DNA of 64,000 bases from Paramecium octaurelia (taxonomy: Eukaryota; Ciliophora; Oligohymenophorea; Peniculida; Parameciidae): positions 173,253 to 237,252 of the forward strand of contig CAJJDP010000143.1 of assembly GCA_905182995.1 (NCBI GenBank), read 5' to 3'. A program made the position numbers and the translations under genes. Every line of letters begins with the position of its first letter. The first letter of the stretch is position 1. The notes under the pieces are model-generated. The model worked only from the letters and a program-made list of their open reading frames with translations. It was not told the origin of the DNA and ran no database searches. Of the stretch, positions 35,485 through 47,864 are shown one piece after another.

Positions 35485-38258
35485 TCAATTATTATTTTTG
35501 ATATACTTCATGTGGATTTTTTTGTGGAAACTATGCAATTCAACGGAGATCTCAACTTGGATGTAATCGAAAATTCTGTAACGTGTTCCTTAGATGATGA
35601 TGTTCATTCTATCTATGATTTGAGCCTCGATTGTTCCTTCCAAAACATACCTGGGAATCATGACAGTGACTTTGTCAGTCAAGATTCCGGTGATGATTGC
35701 TTGGTCAATTTGCTGAGGTCTATTTTTAAAGAACAGATAAGTGTGATAATCTGAGGAGGCTCTGCTTGCAAATCTGGCCATTCTATGTCTCATATTTAGT
35801 TTATCACAAATTCTGGTCATTCTAATTTTATTTGACATATTTGGAGGGAGTGACTCCAGATCAATGGAGGCAGCCAATAATCTATGAACTAGGACATCAG
35901 CATATCTTCTGATTGGAGACGTGAAATGCGTGTAGAGTTCTGCAGCCAAACCATAATGATAGAGTTCTGGATAATCGACGTCAGCAGTGCACACATATAG
36001 AGCCTATGAATAAAGAGACTCACATTACTTCATTCATGCATCTCGTAGTAATCATACGAATAAGTTTGTTGAAGAAGGAATCATTGGGTCTTTGAATTTA
36101 GTCAAGGGACTCACTAAGCAATTTGGATGTATCAAATGTAAATTGATATCCTAGTTACTATGAATTAATATCATGTACCTAAGTCATTCATTAAGATTTG
36201 GAGTTCTTTTAATTATTTCATCTTCGGTTCTTGATGTCTACGAAGCACTGAAATGGAAGGGAATCTTTATAAGATTTGATTGGCAACAGAACAATTGGCC
36301 AAAAGCATGAACTCTTCAACAAGGGAGTTGGTGTCATGTAATTGATACATTCTGACATCGCTGGGGTTGTGAGTTTCATCATCGAATGAAAACTTAACTT
36401 GATTGCTAGCTAATGACAAGGCTCCTTAATCCATTCTAAGTTATTTCAACTTCTTGGCCAACATATTCAAGAGTCGTATGCTTTGTGTTAATTGACTGTT
36501 GTCATTTGGATTATCAATCATTTCCTAAGCTTATTAATAATGCAACGAGGCAATAGATCTAATTACACTTTTACCAAATTTGACATCCTTGATATTTGCT
36601 TGATCATCCATTATCCAGATTACTGAGAATGCCAATCTATCGACATTACTAACCAATGAACACAGATTCTCTGTCAATAATTTGGGTAACATGTCTGTTC
36701 TCCTATCTACTAAATAGACTGTTGTGCATCTGTGAGCAGCTTCCTTGTCAATTGCAGTGTCTGGCTTGACAAAATGAGACACATCTGCAATATGAACACC
36801 AACTTCATATAAATTGTTCTCTAATCTCCTGCAATGCAATGTATCATCGATGTCCTTACATCCAACTGGATCTATTGAGCATACCAAAATGTCTCTCAGA
36901 TCCATTCTTCTCTTGATCTCCTACTCTGAGATTCTATATTTATCCTTAAATTGTTAATATTAAATTCATACTCCCTCGATTGGTAAACAAGCCAGCACTT
37001 GATGCGAGAATTCCCTTATTTCCACTTGATGTTCTAACAAGATCACATTTCCTTCAATGAACATATCTCCTGCCTTCCCCAAAACCTTCTTCAATTTACA
37101 CAATGGTTTGTCACTCCAAACTGGCCAATCTACAAATTGAACCTGGATCTTCTTATCCTATAATGTATCATATTTTGAATGTTTAAGAATGAAACTTGGA
37201 TATCTACCATCAGCTGGCACAAATATATTGTTCTCTACATGACCACAAAAATGTCTCTCCGTTCTCTACAACACACAAACAACCTTTCCATAAGGAATTA
37301 GATTTTGCGACTACACTTTCCTGAACAAACTTTGCAAATGACTTGTTGACATTATCTCATGACTGGTGTCATTTGTATGTGTATTATTATTACCATCGTC
37401 GTCGTCATCCTCATCAAATTTTATCTATATTTGTTTCTGCTATTGTTCCCATTGATCTTCAGGCAACAATTCAACAGCCACTCTATCTCCATGCAATACT
37501 CTGTTCTATTGATTTATTTTTATTTCCAATTGGAATTGCTTTACAAATATCCTAGCCTACTTTATATTGTTCCTATCTATAGAGATTCTCCCTTCAAATA
37601 GTAATCCTTGCTTTATTTGCTGAACACATTCTTCCACTGCAATATAGGGGAATTGATTGTTGATGGCCTCCTAGTTCTATTCGAATTCCTCATCCATTCC
37701 CAAAAAATCAAGCAAATCGTTGTTTTCGTATAACTTCACGTAATCCTAGATGGTGAAACACTTGATGTTCAAGTTTTTGCATTGTTGATGCATCTAATAA
37801 TTTTGGGTCAGCAAACACAAATCCAGTTCTGTTTTCAAGAATTGTCTATGGGAATTGTACCATTGAGCCAATAAGATCAATGGATTCCCATTTTGTGTGT
37901 GAATTGAAAACTCATCCTGATAAACATAAATTTTCTTTGAGAAATTGGATTCAATCAGATTGATCATTTATTGTGCATACTAGGATTGCTGTTACCTTTT
38001 TCTGAAATAGGCCACTTACGATTGCAGTACCACTATGTTGTTAATGTTGGACTATTCGATCAAATCTATATATTATTCCAAGATCTCATTATCCAACATG
38101 AATATGGGATTCTCCAATTGAATATCGGATTCTTGATTGCAAAATGCACATCCTCGAATCTGACACGGGATGTCACTCGAAAGATATACTTCCTTGGCTT
38201 AAATCATAACCTATAATCTCTTATTTAATCGTGGTTATGAATTTAGTTATACTTTCAT
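35485..38258 (-). CDS. DIS3: Exosome ribonuclease DIS3/RRP44
   Basis: Introns at 36945-36971, 36004-36028 and a 28-nt one near 36150-36180 leave 898 codons. Order: CR3 motif ([11 protein letters not shown]), PIN-like domain, cold-shock domains ([42 protein letters not shown]), the RNB domain, then an S1-type end. RNB keeps [18 protein letters not shown] with the metal-binding Asp cluster, and [14 protein letters not shown]. This is the 3'-5' exonuclease subunit of the RNA exosome. The PIN domain has lost most endonuclease acidic residues. The start ATG at 38258 is close to an in-frame ATG at 38279 that would overlap the GDPD gene. Confidence 0.9.
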
Positions 38259-38273
38259 TAATATAATTTATTC

Positions 38274-39384
38274 ATGCATTACCTATTATTTTTGATCCCA
38301 ATTGTCTTCTCAAGTATCAGTCCAGCCGATTACATTTCGTAATCCGACCGACCCAAAATTGCTGCCCATCGAGGACTTTGCTCCATCTTCCCAGGTATTA
38401 CCAACCTCACATTTTGATAGAGAATACGGCATAATCATTTGAAGGTGCTATGTTCCAAGGAACCGACTTCATTGAATTGGATGTTGTACTCAATAAGGAA
38501 TTGCAGTGTATGCATTAAGAAATATATCCATTTTATAGTAATAGTGGCACATGATACATTTATGACTGCTGTTTCCAATATTAAAACATTCCCAGAATTT
38601 TCATCCAGACAAAGAAAAAGAACAATAAATGGAGTGGTTAGAGACGATTGGTGGTTGATTGATTTCTCCCTCGCTGAACTCAAACGAGTAGGAATCAATT
38701 AAGTCAGGGGTTCCACAAGACCCAAGATGTTTGATGGTCTATTCACATATCCAACCTTATGGGAGGTCTTACAATAGGTCAAAGATTTCAACATCCGCAC
38801 TGCTAATGAAAGAAACCCTAATAAAAAGCCAGTGGGAATACTCTTGGAAATAAAAGATTACGAAGTATGAATGTTGTAATATGACGTAGTATCATTTAGA
38901 ATATGCAGGAGTATCAATTGTTTAATATGTAATCAGTGAATTATCAAAATTCGGCATTGGGACCATTAAAGATTGCAAGAGTGTTGTTCCCATTGTTATC
39001 ATGAGTTTCGACATGAATGCTGTAAAGGAAACTAGAGAATTGACAGATCTTCCAAGAGTGTTTTTGATGACTGGATTACAGAATCAGCCATCGACATTCT
39101 ATGCTGAAGCCACAAAGTATGCCAACATCATTGGAGTTGATTTAGCATCAGTTTGGAATCAAAAGACTTAATAAATTCAACCAGAAGTTCAACTCATCAA
39201 AGACAATTAAATGATGGTTTACGCTTGGACTTTCCAAGATGATGCCAGTGGAACTCAAAAGATGTTCAATGCAACCATCGCCAAAGACATTTACTATCAA
39301 GCAGTCAAGATGAATATCCACGGACTTATCACAGAGTTTTCAGATGTAGCAATTTAGTATGTCCAATTATATTAAAATTAATGA
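38274..39384 (+). CDS. Secreted glycerophosphodiester phosphodiesterase
   Basis: Three introns (26, 31 and 25 nt; the first begins right after the HRG region) leave 343 codons. Signal peptide MHYLLFLIPIVFSSI. Catalytic signature: IAAHRGLCSIFPENTAQSF, GTDFIELDV and IVAHD, the two-His/Glu/Asp set of the GDPD family. Later GILLEIKDY and the C-terminal NIHGLITEF fit the TIM-barrel end. It cleaves glycerophosphodiesters to glycerol-3-phosphate and an alcohol, here extracellularly or in a lumen. Its stop TGA (39382-39384) overlaps the ATG of the SFT2 gene. It starts 15 bp from the divergent DIS3 start. Confidence 0.92.
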
Positions 39385-39803
39385 ACAATTATCAAGATGA
39401 GGAAAGTGGGTTCAAGATCCAAGAGAAAATCTATACTTGGGGTCGATTCCTATTATTCTTCTTGACTGGCCTCATTCTGCTGATCGTTTCCTTTCCTTTT
39501 TCGGGCTTTTTGCTGGTCAACCCCTATCCGTTTGTGCTATTGTTCTCATTGGGATCATTGCTCATTCTAATAGCCATAATCTAAGTTACTGAATACAAGA
39601 CCATCTTTAGTCAAGCTGGAACTGTAATATACTTCATTGCTTTACTAAGTGGCCTCTACACAGGAGTGTTTAAGATTGGATATTTGACAACCCTAGGAAT
39701 TATGATTGTGTAGATTTTGGCACTTCTATATTTAATGGCTGCACTCTTACCCGGAGGATAGGCAGGACTCAAAAATTACATACTCTCAAAAATCAAAACA
39801 TGA
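39381..39803 (+). CDS. SFT2: SFT2-type vesicle transport protein
   Basis: Intronless, 140 residues. A short polar N-terminus, then four hydrophobic helices with WGRFLLFFLTG, LLFSLGSLLILI and the terminal motif LLPGGQAGLK. This is the Got1/SFT2 family, small Golgi membrane proteins needed for endosome-to-Golgi fusion. The first ATG is the only usable start and overlaps the GDPD stop as ATGA. A separate promoter would therefore lie inside the GDPD coding sequence. It converges on the PP4R3 gene (46 bp between stops). Confidence 0.85.
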
Positions 39804-39849
39804 ATATACATAAATATTGGGGTTATTATATTGAGTAATAAGATAAAAA

Positions 39850-41948
39850 TCAATTCTCATCATCATCATCATCCGTTTTTATTCTTTTAAAACAATTTTC
39901 CCCAAATACAATTCCCTTTGGTTTCGTTTCCCTCACCTTCGCTTCATCCTCATCCTCGTCATCCTCATTTCTTTGTCTCACAATCTTACTGAAATCCAAT
40001 CTGTAAACCTCCCTTATCACCTCAACAGTCTATTATTGAGGAGCCTATTCTTCCGAATCGTCGTTCTCGTAGTACTTCAAATCCTCCATTTGCATCCTTG
40101 ATTTGGACCCATCCTCTATTTGCACATAGGAATATTGCTGGACCAACTTTTGATACAGGGGGTGATCCTAGAGATTCAGATTCTTCACTTCAATTACCTA
40201 ACTCATAAATAAACAATCATACAATGTAATGACTAAGCGTGGCATTATTCTTAATGTATTTGATTATGTCTCTGATTTGGCCTTCCAAAATCCCATGTAT
40301 CTTTCCACTCGCTGTTATTTGAATGAAGGGCTCGCAGAAAGGCTTGATGATTTATGAACAACTAGACGTGCACAAATATTTAAAATGCTTCAAGGCTGGC
40401 ATTATCATGAATTTATCCTTAATTGCTAGTTTTTATTACTGACTCAAAATGTTTAAGATATGAATTGAAAGCGCTATCAATTCTTACGAAAAGGTTTTTT
40501 ATTGTTGACAAATCAATTAGACTATCTCCTATAAGGAAGCAGCAGCCGATGCATTCAATTTCTGCTCAAAACATTTCATCAACCAATCTATCCCTTACCC
40601 GAGTATCGCTTAATTTTAGCATATGTACTGGATTATATCTATAATCATACTATGAAGAGTAGTCATGTTACTGAAAAGCAGGGTTTCCATGCTTTTCCAA
40701 AAGAGTTACTGATTTTATTTCAAAAATTCTTAGAAGTATTGCGAATTTGAATTTCCTATCATTATTGTCAATTACAATGTTGTGAAGCACAATTATTGTT
40801 GTTGTACTTCTAGAGTCTTCGAAAATAATGCCCTCAATAAGTCGGTTTTGCCTATGCAAGTCACAAATGCTTCATTCAATGATTGAATTTGGAGGAACTG
40901 TTTAAAGGACAAGAAGAATTCATTGATAAACTTGCAGTTCAACTCCAAATTATCCAGAAAACCGAGCAGGTATTGCTCGAATTAGGACTAGTGATTCAAC
41001 AGTAAACTCTCCAATATCGACTGGTTGTTCGAATTGATGTAAAAATTGAATTGGTTGTAGATGGGATCCTCCAGATAGAGATAATAGGCCATGACACTCT
41101 CCTTCAAGTATGACAATCGATAGTTAAAGTGAATTTTCTCCATTATTTCAAGGTCCAAATCAGTTATTTGGTGGAATTTCAATTCCTGACTCAAGAAATT
41201 TCTGTATGAGACTCTTTGAGGCCCCTTGTTCTCGGAATGGTCTAAATTATAGATATTATGTTATACATTCCATGATCCCAAATAATGTCATGTAAAATTT
41301 GTCGCTCAGCAACTTCTTCAGGACATTCTCGTTTTTTAAATATACTAAGGTGATACATCAAATATAAATACTTAAATTCCGTATTACATAATGCAGTTGT
41401 TCCAAAGTATGCAAATGTTGTTGTGCCTCGGAGTCTTAGAATATCTTTGCTAAGGCCTCCAGAAAAGTGTTGTTGGGATCAGTGGTGAGTTTCTATATTA
41501 TGAGTTCAGGATTATCACTGATCCATAGTTAGACTGCCTCCAAATTCTATTGAGATGGTATTATAGGATACGTTGATTCTGGATCATCGTATCGGAAATG
41601 TCTTCTACTATTTTACAATTAATTCCAAAACTCCTATGAGTACTTGTTGTCGATAAAACTGATTGCTATTTACAACTTCAACTCGGTTTCCTCCCAAGAG
41701 ATTATATTATCGCCCTGCTGCTCATAGATGATTTCTGGATTCACTTTCAGATTAATGCACCAATCCTCCTTGTTGACATTCAAATGTTAATGTGTCACTA
41801 TATTGTTACATTACTTCTATTATTTTTCCGTTATCCCTCTGATATAAGTAGCACCATCTGTATGCACAATTTAAACATACCCTACGCAAATGTCCTCCCA
41901 TTTTTGGTCACTATGTACAAACACTTTAGCTCTTGAAGAACTATTCAT
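39850..41948 (-). CDS. PP4 regulatory subunit 3 (SMEK/Psy2) homologue
   Basis: N-terminal EVH1-like part with SRAKVFVHSDQKWEDI and DNIISWEETELKLQIAISF, matching the R-V-K-V-Y and TLIVWSE-x-x-x-DLALSF blocks of SMEK. Armadillo-like centre: FREQGASKSLI and FKEVIPI-equivalent LKFHQITDLDLEIMEKIHFN, then YRLSYLKESVM. The C-terminus is acidic with a terminal Asp run. SMEK proteins target protein phosphatase 4, for example in DNA-damage recovery. Several short introns interrupt the gene; not all were resolved, so internal exon edges are approximate. Start is the first ATG before the EVH1 strand. Confidence 0.75.
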
Positions 41949-42407
41949 TTTTTTTAATTTATTTATGTAAAATTCCGCTCATAAATTCTGGGGGGGTATC
42001 CACCTTATTAAACTGGAGAAATATTATAAACCAAATTCTTAATATCATATAATACTCATTCGTCTGGTTCTCCGCCCCAAATCTATTATCGTATTTCCAA
42101 TATTTCTGTGACTCTACCGACAATTAAATATTAAATGCGAATGCTTTCGAACTGCCCCTTCTCAAAACCCCCTCCTACCAATCCCTGGTTATTTTCATCC
42201 CTCGTTCTCTCGCAAATTACGAACCAATACTGTTGGATACAATAAATACATATTAATTCATAATTGTTACTAGTTAAAATTCACTATTATTTAAATCATT
42301 TAAATTCGTCGTTCCCATCAACATTCAACCAGAACCAGTCACTAGATTCTCAAATTGTGCTCAGCATATTGGAAGTCTCCTAAAGTTTAAATAATATATA
42401 TGTTAAT
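41949..42407. pseudogene. Broken minus-strand coding remnants
   Basis: Minus-strand patches look coding (for example DWFWLNVDGNDEF before a TGA at 42296-42298, and QYWFVICERTRDENN near 42200), but they are separated by TGA codons and frame breaks that I could not repair with plausible introns. This could be a decayed small gene, a missing 3' part of the K+ channel gene, or sequence error. Confidence 0.35.
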
Positions 42408-44857
42408 TCATATTTAAATAAATCTCATTGCCCTCCCTGTTCTTTTCTTAATTGAAGATAGAAAGCCTCGTTCAATAAAGTTCTAATTGTATTTACGAAT
42501 TTGTAATTCATAATTGTTCTCACTAAAATACTAATTAAAGTCCTTCATCCTATCAAAAACCATTGTTTAATTTTAGACCGTGTCTTGTATTTTGAGAGTA
42601 GATTTCTTCAGTTTGTTTTGTGTCTCTATTTGCAGGCCTGTTTCAGGTAAAGATTATTTTGTCTTGACATTTAGAGAATTCAACTTCCTTGGACTATTTT
42701 TATTGAGCATATCCTTTCCATAATCCATTTGATTTTATTGAATTTAAATCTCAGAAGCTTTCAGCGTATTGTACATCAATGAAGTAATTTGAGAATCAGC
42801 CCCAATTATTACATTTTCATCATCTAGAAGTTCCTTCTAGGAATATTCCTAAATATATTGTTGATAATATTCAAATTGTTTTTCTTAGATTTACTAAAAA
42901 TATAAACGAAGTAGATACAGCTAAAAGAGAAAAGGTATTTTCTCTTTGCATTCTTCTTTGCTTAAATTCCCTCCTCTGCTTGAAATTTTGTTATCTGATG
43001 ACCATTTTAGAAATGTCAGGAATATAATACAACAACTTACATCTATGAACGAAATGATCATTCTGATGGCATATGATACACTAGGCGTGTTTCACAGGAA
43101 TATTGAATTCAAAAGAATGTTTAATCTAATGAAAGATTTCAAAGTCTTCCTTATTGAGAATTTCTAATAATTTGGATCGTGATAGCTTGAACACTCTCGT
43201 ATGACTCTTGCACTTATACGTGAATGCAGCCTAAGAATTAGTGAAGAATTCGTATTCTCCAAAAGACTCTCCTGATGTGAATTCCATTAACTAAGTCTTA
43301 GTTCTTTGTTCACATATTTCTACAGTACCTTAATCTATAAAATAGAGAGCATTCTCGTTCTCAGTATACTAATTAATGATTATGTCATCCGGTTCATAAT
43401 TCAAGGTTTCAAGTAAATTAGTTGAATTCTATAGAGTGGATTTTGAGAAGTTTGTTTGCAATAGAGGACATTTTTAAAGCATGCTCTAATAGATTTCAGA
43501 TATGATTTTAAATCGAAGATGATTGGACAGTTAATCTAGGATCTTGTAAACCTATGATTATTATGGGGATTATACACTTTAATTGGATTTTTCTTCTTCT
43601 TTTAATTTGTACTCCAAATAGTTTTTGATTCTACTTTGCAATTCATCCTTAATGTTGTGCTATCGAAAATACTTATTTAGGGTTTTAAAACTCCTCTCTA
43701 ATCTGTCTGATTCATGATTCAAGATCGAGATTATTTGTCCTATCGTATTCAATGAATAAGCATACACTCCACAGGATAGAAACATTATTATTACACATAA
43801 AATCATTTCTATATAATTTTGCGGAGTGATGTCACCATATCCAACTGTCACCATTGTAACAACTGACCAATAAAAGGAGTATATGTATTTTATAAAATTA
43901 GATTCGTCTCTGATCTGTTTAGAATCCAACCAATTATTATTGGCATCAATTGTATTCAGTCCAATATAATGCCAAATGCATGCGATAAAATGAGCCAACA
44001 GGTTTATGAAAAAGAGCAATTTCCACAATTTCAAGAGTTCTGTTGTTTTAACACTCAGATCAAATGTATCCTCAAGTTTTCTTATGATTTTAACCAGCAT
44101 TCCAATACCATTAATGTAAAATATTATTACAAAAATTAACTAGGATGTGTGAATGATTAATACCAAGGAAACCAAAAAAATACTGTCTTCAAAAAATTGT
44201 CTTGAAATGTACTTTTTAAATATGATTATTCGATCATAAATTATCTAATTTTCTTATTAATTATTACTTGTCCTCGAATTATTATTGCCAAATTGAATTG
44301 CAATGATATGTCTATTAACAATACTATCACGATATAGAAATAGTTATTGTTATCAACCAAATGTCTCATATCATCAAAGCTCCAAAAATAGGTTATAATC
44401 ACAAGTAATAAAAATATAACTAAACATTTAAGAAATTAAAAAACTAAAGCTAAAAGATTTGTTGGATCAAAAACATATTTGCTTTAAGTTTATTGTTGTT
44501 TGCTATATTCCGAATGCAGAATTTTCTCCTAATAAATCTTTTGAAAGAAGGAAAGCTTATTTCTGTTCTCCTTCAATTATTGTGTTTTTTTTTGCAATAT
44601 TTTCAAAAATCTAAATACAGACCCCTAAGATGATCGCTGCACACTTTTATGCTCCACTTCCTTCCTATTGATCGTTGGACTTGATAATGCATTTATGTCA
44701 TCGTATGTATTTTTTTATAGATCCTCAAGCTGGCAGAATTGCAAGTGCAAACCAAATGGCCTTGAAAACTCTTTAATTATGCTTTGATTCAAATACCGTC
44801 ATATATATTCTCTCCATTCCATAAAAGATTATTCTCCGCAGAACTAATAGCATTCAT
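42408..44857 (-). CDS. Cyclic-nucleotide-gated type K+ channel
   Basis: Four introns (26, 23, 24 and 25 nt) leave 784 codons. A long cytosolic N-terminus precedes six membrane segments. The pore has WSVVTMVTVGYGDITP, a K+-selective filter, and is followed by S6 and a C-linker. A cyclic-nucleotide-binding domain follows (NALYFIDQGTVEI, SGESFGEYEFF), then a Cys/His knuckle CIICHQNDHFVHRC and a Gln-rich tail. This is the EAG/CNG-like K+ channel type, abundant in ciliates, which sets membrane potential and ciliary beating. Whether cAMP or cGMP binds cannot be read. The start MNAISSAENN is the only ATG before the first intron. Confidence 0.88.
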
Positions 44858-45177
44858 AATTATGATTATTAATATACTTTTTACTGAATAAATATTTACG
44901 TCAAGAGCATTGCACTCTAAATTGAATTATTCCTCATTCAAATTCACCTTTGATTTTCAATATACTGATAAACATTAAATAAAGAATTCAGACAAAAATT
45001 AATTATTTGATTATTCTCAATTTTTACATCAAAATTTAGTAAGTAATTGCAATGTTTATTTGTAAATGAAATCATAAAAAAATGAATAATGAGAAATGTT
45101 AGAGGAAATCAAAAATTATTTTTAACACTGACGTCGAATAAACTTAAAAGGTTAGGATTTTCTTCTTGATTTATCTG
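44858..45177. other. AT-rich intergenic region
   Basis: Upstream region of the K+ channel gene ending at the edge of the second duplicate. No gene seen. Confidence 0.5.
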
Positions 45178-45559
45178 TAAACATTCATTCATATGATTTC
45201 AATGGTCTATACCTAAGAATTCTTTAATAATTCATCTTACTTTAATCCATAACCAAAATTGATGGGCCAGTATAATATGATGTCAAAAATAATTAGCTTA
45301 CTAATTATAGTTTGAGCATCCTGTTAAAGAACTATGAGCTTGAATGGTTTTCAGGAGAGGATGGAATGGAAGACAAAACTGACAATAGAATAGATAGCTT
45401 ATGAGAAGAATTCTTCATGCGCGAATTATCTCTGTATTTTAAATAGTATATTAATTTTATATTTGAAAATAGAAAATTATTCAATTTGACAATAAAAATG
45501 GTTTGAAATTTCTAAAATTGAAAGAGATTGGCAATTAAAAAGTGATTCATATTTATTAC

Positions 45560-45796
45560 TCATAAATCATGAGTTTATAGGTCATCTGCATAATCATCAA
45601 TGTCTTCAACATCATCTTCTTCCTCTTCTTCATCCTCTTTGATCTCGATTGGATTGGCTTCGGAATTAAATATTTATTCTTTGACTTTCTCGTCATATGC
45701 AGCCTATCTTTGTATAAGGGACTCTTCATCTAGGATTTATTTAGGTTTTTCCCAAGCAGCATTGGGGGTCTTGACTAATCGAATACTTAGACTCAT
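45560..45796 (-). CDS. Small acidic protein (left copy)
   Basis: Intronless, 78 residues: an N-terminus with VKTPNAAWEKPKQ and a C-terminal Glu/Asp run (DEEEEEDDVEDIDDYADDL). The composition is strongly biased, but the N-terminal half is ordinary. No family recognised. Identical to 46904-47140. Confidence 0.5.
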
Positions 45797-45939
45797 TTGT
45801 TATATGTTTAATTAATTAACAGTTTTTCAGAAAATATTAAATATTAATCTATAATTATATATATAATTGTTTAGAAATTCATTATGTCTCAAGACTCAGT
45901 AGATGCTGACATATAAGAATTTCAAATAAAATCTATTTT

Positions 45940-46310
45940 TCATTATATATTGCAGGTGCAACTAGTTTTTGAAGTTTCATTTTTTTTTCTCATTATTGGA
46001 GTACTCTCTAATCTTGTCGAGAGAATAGTTTCATTCTTTTGAATGATTGATTTTATATTTGAAAACATTTAGTCTCGTTCATGTGAGATGTTTGGGTCAC
46101 TTTTGTGCCTAAAAGAGATGTTAGGTAGCAATACGATTGAGTATAAAAATGAGATTTTTTGGTTGTCGTGTGTATTTGCTGTTGAGATTGATGTTACCTG
46201 TGGTTCATCTTTTAATATATTAAAAAATACAATAATCAATTACAGTAACCCCAATAAATAAATACTGCGCCTCTTAAATGATATTTATAATGATTATAAT
46301 CTTAAACCAT
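45940..46310 (-). CDS. Small predicted protein (left copy)
   Basis: Starts MVQDYNHYKYH. A 35-nt intron and either two further introns (19 and 26 nt) or none give 97 or 112 codons, both whole numbers. Polar, Lys/Ser-rich, ending TSCTCNIQ. No family recognised. A competing plus-strand frame of 60 codons (46312-46491, MDQRDNTKP...) begins 1 bp away; both cannot easily be genes. The same sequences recur at 47284-47654 and 47656-47835. Confidence 0.3.
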
Positions 46311-46520
46311 GATGGATCAAAGGGACAATACGAAACCCGTTCGAAGAAATGAGACACGCCCATTACTATTAATGATTAAGCCTGATCAACATATTCGAAT
46401 TCCACAAAACCACAATGTTCACTTCATCAATTCAAAGGGATATCAATTAATTACTCTGATTAATTAATTTCCTAATGCATTTTTGAAGTGAACGTTCAGA
46501 CACGAAATGGTTTTAAATAT

Positions 46521-46521
46521 N
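46521..46521. other. Assembly gap marker (single N)
   Basis: One undetermined base exactly between the two identical 1,343-bp segments. Confidence 0.98.
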
Positions 46522-46903
46522 TAAACATTCATTCATATGATTTCAATGGTCTATACCTAAGAATTCTTTAATAATTCATCTTACTTTAATCCATAACCAA
46601 AATTGATGGGCCAGTATAATATGATGTCAAAAATAATTAGCTTACTAATTATAGTTTGAGCATCCTGTTAAAGAACTATGAGCTTGAATGGTTTTCAGGA
46701 GAGGATGGAATGGAAGACAAAACTGACAATAGAATAGATAGCTTATGAGAAGAATTCTTCATGCGCGAATTATCTCTGTATTTTAAATAGTATATTAATT
46801 TTATATTTGAAAATAGAAAATTATTCAATTTGACAATAAAAATGGTTTGAAATTTCTAAAATTGAAAGAGATTGGCAATTAAAAAGTGATTCATATTTAT
46901 TAC

Positions 46904-47140
46904 TCATAAATCATGAGTTTATAGGTCATCTGCATAATCATCAATGTCTTCAACATCATCTTCTTCCTCTTCTTCATCCTCTTTGATCTCGATTGGATTG
47001 GCTTCGGAATTAAATATTTATTCTTTGACTTTCTCGTCATATGCAGCCTATCTTTGTATAAGGGACTCTTCATCTAGGATTTATTTAGGTTTTTCCCAAG
47101 CAGCATTGGGGGTCTTGACTAATCGAATACTTAGACTCAT
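46904..47140 (-). CDS. Small acidic protein (right copy)
   Basis: Same 78-residue frame as 45560-45796, in the second copy. Count as one gene if the duplicate is an artefact. Confidence 0.5.
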
Positions 47141-47283
47141 TTGTTATATGTTTAATTAATTAACAGTTTTTCAGAAAATATTAAATATTAATCTATAATT
47201 ATATATATAATTGTTTAGAAATTCATTATGTCTCAAGACTCAGTAGATGCTGACATATAAGAATTTCAAATAAAATCTATTTT

Positions 47284-47654
47284 TCATTATATATTGCAGG
47301 TGCAACTAGTTTTTGAAGTTTCATTTTTTTTTCTCATTATTGGAGTACTCTCTAATCTTGTCGAGAGAATAGTTTCATTCTTTTGAATGATTGATTTTAT
47401 ATTTGAAAACATTTAGTCTCGTTCATGTGAGATGTTTGGGTCACTTTTGTGCCTAAAAGAGATGTTAGGTAGCAATACGATTGAGTATAAAAATGAGATT
47501 TTTTGGTTGTCGTGTGTATTTGCTGTTGAGATTGATGTTACCTGTGGTTCATCTTTTAATATATTAAAAAATACAATAATCAATTACAGTAACCCCAATA
47601 AATAAATACTGCGCCTCTTAAATGATATTTATAATGATTATAATCTTAAACCAT
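47284..47654 (-). CDS. Small predicted protein (right copy)
   Basis: Same as 45940-46310, in the second copy, with the same ambiguity over introns and over the opposite-strand frame at 47656-47835. Confidence 0.3.
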
Positions 47655-47864
47655 GATGGATCAAAGGGACAATACGAAACCCGTTCGAAGAAATGAGACA
47701 CGCCCATTACTATTAATGATTAAGCCTGATCAACATATTCGAATTCCACAAAACCACAATGTTCACTTCATCAATTCAAAGGGATATCAATTAATTACTC
47801 TGATTAATTAATTTCCTAATGCATTTTTGAAGTGAACGTTCAGACACGAAATGGTTTTAAATAT

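Larger units (their letters stand above)
45178..46520. repeat. First copy of a 1,343-bp direct duplicate
   Basis: Matches 46522-47864 at a constant offset of 1,344, with one N at 46521 between. Same pattern as the duplicate at 6058-8878. Confidence 0.9.
46522..47864. repeat. Second copy of the 1,343-bp direct duplicate
   Basis: Repeats 45178-46520 without any difference that I could see. Probably an unmerged contig overlap. Confidence 0.9.
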
